From Hypsibius dujardini (taxonomy: Eukaryota > Tardigrada > Eutardigrada > Parachela > Hypsibiidae), in contig LRSR01008716.1 in the NCBI GenBank assembly GCA_001579985.1, positions 1-25,272 of the forward strand: DNA of 25,272 nucleotides, read 5' to 3'. How positions within the stretch are numbered: position 1 is the first letter of the stretch; every line of letters starts with the position of its first letter. The position numbers and the translations under genes are program-made. The notes under the pieces are model-generated. The model saw only the letters and a list, made by a program, of their open reading frames with translations. It was not told where the DNA came from and ran no database searches. Shown piece after piece: positions 19,001 to 25,272 of this stretch.

Positions 19001-19685
19001 TCGCGAACATGCCTGCCGCGTGAAACAAGTCATCAGCGGTATCTGGTCCGAAGGGTCCACCCTCGACGGCGGCTACTGGGTCTGCCTTGACAAACTCCGG
19101 ATTGCCGCGGCCAAGGGGACCTGTTTGGTTTACGAGTTTGGCGTCCGCGGTGACTGGACGTTCGGGGACGCGCTCGACAATTTCGGCTGTGAGGTGCACT
19201 CCTTCGACCCGTCGACCGGAACGCGGTCGCTGCAGCGAGCGCCCCGGCATTGGTTTCACAAAATTGGCATCGCCACCAACACCAGCCAGGTGGTGAAGGG
19301 CTGGAAGATGGAGACGTTCGAGGAGATACGCCGAAATTTGGGTCACACCGGACGCAAGATTGACCTCCTCAAGATGGACCCCGAGGGCGCGGAATGGTCC
19401 TTCCTCAACTCGATCCTCCACGATCCGACCTTCAGCCTGATCGGGCAGTTCATCATCGAGAGCCACGAATGGGGCGTGACCAAACGTGAAGGCTGGGCGG
19501 AGCACATTAGGGAGAAGACCACAGCCTTGCATAATATCGAGAAGCGTGATTTCGTGCTGTTTAGCTCGAAGCGATTCACGGTTTTTCCGAATTTAAGGGC
19601 AATGGATTTCCAACATCCGGTGCCGGTGCAGAAATCCACAATCCTCTATGAGCTTGGCTTTCTCAATCAAGCGTATAAGCCATAA
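16024..19685 (+). CDS. METTL24-like type II membrane methyltransferase (four exons, 516 aa)
   Basis: Exons 16024-16337, 16644-16927, 18024-18267 and 18977-19685 join with matching phases (2, 1, 2) into 1551 bases, 516 aa plus stop. Donors are GTATGG, GTAAGT and a weaker GTGCGC; acceptors are tttttgtag, cttttttag and atttccag. Residues about 6-25 (TSIAVAVAAAFFFVSTIYNV) form a signal anchor, followed by a Ser-rich stem. The catalytic domain is mostly in exon 4: DGGYWVCLD (311-319), the SAM-binding-type motif LVYEFGVRGDWTF (331-343), EVHSFDPS (353-360) and LKMDPEGAEW (412-421). These fit the METTL24/Methyltransf_22 group, related to FkbM enzymes. The substrate is unknown; the anchor predicts a Golgi or secretory lumen. 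An in-frame TTG at 15997 is an unlikely start. Exon 4 is clearly more GC-rich than the introns. Confidence 0.85.
16928..18023 (+). other. Large intron 2 of the methyltransferase gene
   Basis: 1096 bases, AT-rich, with a G-run near 17905-17915 and inverted fragments gcggagct (17459-17466) and agctccgcc (about 17527-17535). It has no open frame worth reporting. A related stretch (aattyaatttgraatcgatt, agctccgcc) occurs in the intron of LysM copy 2 near 13630-13760, suggesting a shared dispersed repeat. Confidence 0.4.
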
Positions 19686-19761
19686 AACATGGTGCAAAGG
19701 CAGTGTGCTATAACAATGTTTCGAAATCAGATGATTGGTCAGAGCCGCATTAATCGTTATT

Positions 19762-19902
19762 GTATTTTCGCGGTAGACAGGGACAGCGTACAAGCTGTGG
19801 AACGTTTAATCGGCCACGCGGCACTTGTGCTGTGTCTACGGTGCACACATCCGTGCACACGTTCCACTCCAGTACTACTGTCCCTGTTTAACGCGAAAAT
19901 AC
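19762..19902. repeat. Long hairpin / foldback repeat in the methyltransferase 3' UTR
   Basis: The arms 19762-19805 and 19859-19902 are 44 bases each and inverted, identical in GTATTTTCGCG, ACAGGGACAG and GTGGAACGT, with mismatched stretches between (at least 33 of 44 paired without gaps). The loop of 53 bases carries GTGCAC twice, able to form an inner stem. It lies between the stop codon (19685) and the poly(A) signals (19943, 19982), so it would be in the mRNA. It may be a small MITE, or a structured RNA such as a microRNA-type hairpin. Confidence 0.75.
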
Positions 19903-19942
19903 AGTACCACCCAGAAACATTTCACATTTTCCGGGACCAAAT

Positions 19943-19987
19943 AATAAAATGAAGACTTGCAATTTTATGTTTGGATTCCAAAATAAA
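19943..19987 (+). promoter_or_regulatory. Two candidate polyadenylation signals (AATAAA)
   Basis: AATAAA at 19943-19948 and again at 19982-19987, 258-302 bases after the methyltransferase stop. They are the first canonical signals after that stop, and T-rich sequence follows. Confidence 0.55.
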
Positions 19988-19990
19988 TCG

Positions 19991-21311
19991 TCCTTTTTAT
20001 AGGACGTCTTTCACTACATTTTTGTAGAGGGTCATTAATTACGGTCTCGTTGTGTCTGTCAGTATATCAATGGGCGTCTTCATATTTGTTTCTCTTTCCC
20101 TCCCGTTTTCGCAATCGGTTTGTATGTTTAGTATGGCGAGCAATATTTTTAGAAAACAGACGCAAACTCTCTCAGCTCACCAAATAATGTAGGACCCTTT
20201 GGTCCATCATAACTCGCTTCGCCATTGTTGGTCATGTTTCACTTTCTGTCCGGGCTTCGTCTTCATGAGAAGAGGGTAATCCTACATTATCGTCACATGC
20301 ATGCCATACGGGACGAAGCAATTTTTCATTCTTTTAGAGTCCCCTGTCGTGCCAATAAAAAATTAGGTTTATAATCCGATTGTTTCAAACCGAAACTCAT
20401 TCAAAAAAGAAAATGGCCACGGTCAAGGGATACATTGCTCAAATAAGCATAAATTCCGTATTTACGGATTGTTCATGTCTCCGAGCTGAAGCCTACACTT
20501 TTAATCGGTCAAAATTCTTGTCAATCAATTACGGGACAAGCGCTGGAAGCGGCTATAAGAGAGCTTTTGTTTTGCAGCATTTGTGCCAGAAATAATAATA
20601 AAAAAATTTCGTTCTCGGGAGTGTCAAGTTGGTTGGCTTGACTTCAAGCAAATCTGCCAAAAAAACAAAAACAATTCTTAGCAGTATTAATACATGGCAA
20701 TGTCGGCGAACACACAATGCTTTTACTTGATACATGGACGAGCAAAAGAGTTTTCTGTCAGGGTGCGTACTGTGTTTCGAATTGAGAGACGAGCTAATTG
20801 TGTGTTTTACGGACAGTTAACTAAATTGTTGCGCCTAAAGGTCTGTCCGCTTCACATCGGCCTGTCTGTAATCAAACCTTGTTTTGCAGAGTAGATCACT
20901 GGTTTGAGAGGCCGGTGAAAACAAACACAGGTCAAAATTTCTGGAAGCGAACCTTTGCCAAACTGAGTCGGTCAGCGCCTACAGCTAAATTTGATACCAT
21001 TGATAATGAATAGGCAGTTCTGGTGTCTCATACACGAGGTGACAAAATTCGCGGAGGACTTGACTGTGGGCATAACTCGAGAGAGTTCCTCCACCCGAAA
21101 CAAAAGATTTGCAGAGAAAAACAATTTTTTCCCCCGTTAATTCCCCTTTGTATAACCGCAAAAAAACAACCGCTGATCGCCACCAGCACTAAAATTCATT
21201 CCTGTTTTATCCTACATAACGCGCATGTCATGAACTCATATGAACAACTAGATTCCAAAATTCGCCCACATTTTTTTGTTAATGACATTGCAATACTTCT
21301 TTTGATTAGCC
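19991..21311. other. Intergenic stretch upstream of the secreted serine-rich gene
   Basis: No gene recognised. It holds a small inverted repeat (20184-20290) and presumably the promoter and 5' UTR of the gene starting at 21312. An acceptor-like cttttgattag lies two bases before that ATG, so an untranslated first exon further upstream is possible. Confidence 0.5.
20184..20290. repeat. Small inverted-repeat element (11-bp perfect ends)
   Basis: ATAATGTAGGA (20184-20194) and its exact reverse complement TCCTACATTAT (20280-20290) enclose about 85 bases, with partial similarity continuing inwards (CCCTTT/CCCTCT). It may be a short MITE or a chance inverted repeat. Confidence 0.45.
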
Positions 21312-24300
21312 ATGCATTATCTTGTGACCTTTACCCTGTTGATGGCGGTGCTGGTGACCGTTGTCCAGGTTCATTCAATCGACAATACCACACCAGCTGG
21401 AGTGCATGTAGCACACAACGCGCGAAAAGTCCAAGCGGCGCCGCAACGCCCTGTCGGTCGAGTAGTTAAAAAACAGCCGGCGTCATCACAACGCAATGTA
21501 CAGAAAAATCGCAAGCGGGTCCCGGTGGTTCGCGGCGTCTTCGGACCGGCCCCTGGCGGAACAGCAACAGTCCCGACAGTTACAGTTTCCCCCAATCCAG
21601 GTGAGCAACAATTGTTTGTCCTGTTAGGTGTTATCAAAGACGTAAACCGAGGGCACTCGCTACGCGGTAACTGATTGTGCCTTGCTACCTCCTTATTTAA
21701 AAAGGTTGTGGGGGCCAATTGCAATTGGATGCGGGGTTGGGGCAGTATTCTTTCCGTTTCTACAAACAAAGATTTCAAAAAGCATAAACAGAACCAGAAA
21801 GGAAAACTAATACACCCCTGAAGAGCACACATACTTTGTCATGACTGTCAAAACGGAACCAGATTTTCGTAATAAACACGTGGCAAAAACTTTGGATCAA
21901 TCGAGTTAATTAATTTAGCTTGTTCAATGCATGACGTGTATCTAGACCGAGTTAAATGCTTTACCACGATTAGAGTAAGGTTTTTGCCACATGTGTATAC
22001 TGTACATACGTTCGTTCTGTATCAGTTCCGGAAATGCTAACGAGCTGTCTACTGTTATCTATGTAAGAAATAAAGTGCAAGCCGATGTCAAAGTACCTTT
22101 CAACTTGCTTTTGTGAAAATGGGTTGGTTCTAGATATTATCCGGTTGCAAACTTCCAAGCCTTCGTTATTTGCATCGGTTGCATTTGCACCTTTTTTATA
22201 ACCGGCAAATTATGTAAGCCAAGCCTACTCTTACGTCACGATTGCCCCTGAGTCCCCTCGCGGCTTGTGTTGGCAAAACCAAAGCAATCAACATTTACTT
22301 AAACCGACCAGAAGATTGTATTAATAAATTTATAAAAAAATGGCTTAAATACTACGAAAAATTGCATGCGTTGAACAGACGTGCATATATGAACGGCAAA
22401 ATCGAAACATATAACTTGCAACTACATATCCTGGAAATGTAGTCGCGACAGATATCCTGGAACCAAAAATTAATAACGGTGCAGCCATCTTTGCGATATT
22501 TGAACAATGACTGTAATAAGAAAAAAAACACGATTTACTCGACAAAGAATTCAAATGTCGTCCAATTCATGCAATCTGGTGAATATTTGAAATAAAACTC
22601 ATAGTGTATTTTTAGCTTCTAGTTGATGAGCTCCCGTGTACTGAAACCGTAGTTGTTCAGAGAAGAATACAGCTTCAGACGCATATATAGTCGTACGAAA
22701 CGACCGGTTAGCAATTTCATCCAACTGTAATAATTTACAACATAATTACTGTTGCAAAGGCAGGTGAAAATTTTGTACAGCAATTTTTTTCTATAGATAT
22801 CCACCATGAAGGACTGCCATTGGTTGACAGACAGACAAGCACACAAACAAACAGACAGACAGAAAGAGAAACAGACATTCAACATCACCCGAAATGGGCC
22901 AGCACCTTTAAACATCATCGGTCCTTCAGTTTTTGACCTAAAGCCGCCAAACCATACTATGAAGTTGTAATAATAAAAATAAAGACGAAGAATTAGGAAA
23001 AACTGAAAATTTAATCTAAACTTAACCTAGTAAATACTTATGGTACAAGGGGACAGTTTTGCTGAAGTTATATTGGTTATCTTTGCTCATTTTTTGCCAA
23101 GGCATGTAGAACAGTTTGAAAATTCGTTTTTCCAAGGCGTAGTTGACTCTCATTCTGAAGGTAAACACTGTGTCACAGTGCCAGATATCCTCAATGAACC
23201 ATTAGTACGTTTAATGGAATAGTAACTTTCGTCATATTGGAAGATAACGTTCTTTAAATTTTTCCGAGTTTGAACTTTGGTTTACCCCAAGAGCCTGTTA
23301 AATCCCGAACAACGATCGTAAAATTAACTGCATAAAACTTGTGGTGGACAGGCTAATAATGCTAAACTTGATTATCATCCCAGTAGTTCCGTATGCACGT
23401 CCAGCCGGTTGTCTAGCATGAGTGATCCTCTGTCTGCGGTGACAAACTTTACACGATAGAGAGAGAGTTTTTGGTTCAATCACCATGATCGTTGTTGCCC
23501 ATCACTCCAAAGCCACATTTAGTGCCGTGAATATCTTTAGGTTAAGATTTCTTTGGCGGAAGGATAAAAAATTAATTAATAATTACTAACCAATTTACTG
23601 CCGATCTGATCTCCGGGCTTTGGAAGTATCAGTTCAACTCACTGGCTAAATATGTGCAAGCAGACTAGCGTTTTCTTTCACGCACAAATGTCTCTATCTC
23701 GAGAATTGCCTCAGTTGCAGAATAATTATACAGGGCTTACCATTGGGTCGTCACGCTGTAAAGCAGGGCATCAACATTCTTTTTTTTTAGGAGCGCCGAC
23801 TCTAGGCACGTCGGCATCGGCTTCATCTTCGTCCAGCTCGTCGCTTTCTTCCGCTTTATCAGCCTCTTCATCGGCCTCTTCCTCATCTAGCTCGTCGTAC
23901 TCACCTGTATCATCGTCCTCATCTTCATCATCGACTTCGTCTTCCTCATCGTCGAAATCTTCTTTTTCATCGTCCTCTTCGTCCTCTTCAGTTTCATCTT
24001 CCAGCTCGTCAACGTCGTCCTCGTTGTCGTCCACATCGTCATCATCTTCATCCACATCCTCTTCATCCTCTTCGTCCTCATCGACATCTTCATCGTCATC
24101 GTCTACCTCATCTTCGTCATCATCGTCTTCGTCCGTTTCTTCGTCCTCGTCCTCTACGTCATCATCATCATCGTCAACTTCCTCTTCGTCATCGTCTACG
24201 TCATCTTCGTCATCATCGTCTTCGTCCATTTCTTCGTCTTCGTCCTCTACATCATCCTCTTCATCATCAACTTCCTCTTCGTCATCGTCAACTTCGTCTT

Positions 24301-25272
24301 CGTCATCTTCATCTTCTTCCGTGTCATCGTCATCATCTTCAACATCATCATCTTTGTCCTCCACGTCATCCTCGTCATCTTCGTCTTCGTCTGGTTCATC
24401 GTCCTCGTCATCGACGTCGTCGTCTTCGTCGTCCACATCTTCTTCATCATCGTCCACCTCCTCTTCATCGTCTTCTTCTTCATCTGGCTCGTCATCTTCA
24501 TCTTCTACATCGTCTTCATCATCGTCCACATCTTCCTCATCTTCTTCGTCGTCCTCCGTGTCTTCGTCCTCTTCTTCCACATCCTCTTCTCTATCTTCAT
24601 CATCTTCCGGGTCGTCGTCCTCGTCCTCCACATCATCATCATCATCCTCTACTTCATCTTCGTCTTCGTCTACTTCCTCCTCCTCGTCGTCATCTTCATC
24701 ATTATCATCCTCCTCCTCATCGACCTCATCTTCAACCTCTTCCACATCTTCTTCGTCATCCTCATCTTCATCCGGTTCATCCTCTTCGTCGTCGACTTCA
24801 TCCTCCTCCTCGTCCACTTCATCTTCTTCCTCATCTACATCTTCTTCATCATCTTCGTCCTCGTCAGAATCCTCCTCTTCATCGTCAACATCGTCATCTT
24901 CGTCATCCACATCGTCTTCGTCATCATCCACGTCGTCCTCATCTTCATCTTCATCCACTTCTTCATCGTCATCCTCGTCATCATCTGCTTCATCTTCGTC
25001 TTCATCCACTTCATCTTCTTCATCCTCCACCTCGTCAACCTCGTCATCCACGTCCTCATCGTCTTCTTCGTCTTCATCCGGTTCTTCATCATCTTCTTCG
25101 ACATCATCGACTTCTTCATCGTCATCTTCGTCTTCATCCGGTTCTTCATCTTCATCATCGACGTCGTCATCATCGTCATCCACGTCATCTACCTCGTCCT
25201 CATCCTCATCTGGCTCGTCATCCTCATCATCAAGCTCATCCACATCATCTTCTTCGTCCGATTCATCGTCGT
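21312..25272 (+). CDS. Secreted serine/threonine-rich protein (signal peptide exon plus giant Ser exon; partial, open to right edge)
   Basis: Exon 1 (21312-21600) encodes a signal peptide (MHYLVTFTLLMAVLVTVVQVHS, cut here into MHYLVTFTLL and MAVLVTVVQVHS), then a basic Pro/Val/Gln-rich stretch with NTT and a RKR site (residues 67-69). It ends CCAG|GTGAGC, phase 1. The strong acceptor ttctttttttttag (AG at 23789-23790) opens exon 2 in matching phase: G|GA, then APTLGTSASASSSS. I read codons from 23793 to the edge and found no stop in 493. They are mostly Ser, then Thr, with a few Gly, Ala, Val, Leu and single Lys, Pro, Glu, Tyr. At least 590 residues in all. The - strand acidic frame of 490 codons is also open, so the strand rests on the splice and signal peptide evidence. 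Further exons inside the 2190-base intron are possible. Related in type to the gene at 1-1661. Confidence 0.65.
21601..23790 (+). other. Intron 1 of the secreted serine-rich gene
   Basis: 2190 bases from GTGAGC to the poly-T tract and AG. AT-rich, with an (ACAG)n tract at 22826-22875. Short open frames at 22242-22442 and 23040-23222 look protein-like only by chance; I found no phase-1/phase-1 exon that I would insist on. Confidence 0.5.
22826..22875 (+). repeat. Short (ACAG)n-type tract
   Basis: gacagacagacaagcacaca and following copies of the ACAGAC motif. Same family of simple repeat as 6888-7035. Confidence 0.8.
23811..25272. repeat. TCN trinucleotide tract (serine/threonine coding), to right edge
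   Basis: Nearly unbroken TCN triplets with ACN inserted every few codons. There is no fixed long period like the left 24-bp repeat. AGC serine codons occur at 23835, 23886, 24003 and about 25230. The triplet phase is kept throughout, without frameshift, for 1.46 kb. Confidence 0.9.

Noticed and set aside
18948-19532. 194-aa - strand frame opposite methyltransferase exon 4
   Set aside because: It is the shadow of the GC-rich, conserved + strand exon with methyltransferase motifs.
22619-22918. 99-aa - strand frame with hydrophobic Cys-rich start
   Set aside because: Its N-terminal half is the complement of an (ACAG)n tract, and it lies inside the intron of the serine-rich gene.
23771-25243. 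490-codon acidic (D/E-rich) frame on the - strand ending PRVGAPKKKEC
   Set aside because: It is open, but it is the complement of a + strand frame that is also open and is joined in phase to a signal-peptide exon by strong splice sites. The equivalent acidic frame in the left tract has three stops. Kept only as the alternative reading.
1-25272. tRNA, rRNA or other structured RNA genes
   Set aside because: I saw no cloverleaf with A/B boxes or recognisable rRNA on either strand, though a covariance-model search could not be run.

Overview
This is nuclear DNA from an animal, most likely an invertebrate. The evidence is genes split by GT-AG introns with matching phases, a METTL24-like methyltransferase gene, small type II membrane proteins, a DIRS-type tyrosine-recombinase retrotransposon, several short inverted-repeat elements and long AT-rich non-coding stretches. 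I cannot name the phylum. All convincing host genes read on the + strand.

Layout. (1) 1-1661: 3' part of a gene whose open frame is almost pure serine; it begins with about 30 copies of a 24-bp repeat (octapeptide VSSASSSS) and ends in VTFGG. (2) about 2288-6378: a DIRS/Ngaro-like retrotransposon with an intact gag, an intact tyrosine recombinase and a broken reverse transcriptase/RNase H. (3) 6379-11600: gene-poor sequence with degenerate simple repeats and a 1.5-kb segment bounded by 28-bp perfect inverted repeats (9629-11135). (4) 11653-14214: two tandem paralogues, each a membrane anchor exon followed by one secreted-side LysM-like, six-cysteine exon, spliced at the same phase-1 position. 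(5) 16024-19685: a four-exon METTL24-like type II membrane methyltransferase (516 aa as spliced here). (6) 21312 to the right edge: a secreted-protein gene. Its first exon encodes a signal peptide; a 2.2-kb phase-1 intron ends in a strong acceptor at 23790, and the next exon is a serine/threonine-rich frame open for more than 490 codons to the edge.

The main result is that the TCN-rich tracts at the two ends, which look like simple repeats or acidic D/E-rich genes on the - strand, are better read on the + strand as exons of two head-to-tail serine-rich secreted proteins. The serine frame has no stop in about 1045 codons of the two tracts. The acidic frame has three stops in the left tract. 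The right tract is joined in phase to a signal peptide exon. A 24-codon internal duplication on the left differs at 12 sites, all synonymous in the serine frame.

How the genes might work together is inference only. The serine-rich products would be extracellular polymers (silk-, glue-, mucin- or cuticle-like) and good O-glycosylation or phosphorylation substrates. Between them lie two membrane-anchored LysM-like (glycan-binding fold) proteins and a membrane-anchored methyltransferase of a class related to FkbM. A secretory-pathway or extracellular-matrix neighbourhood is a reasonable hypothesis, not a demonstrated system.
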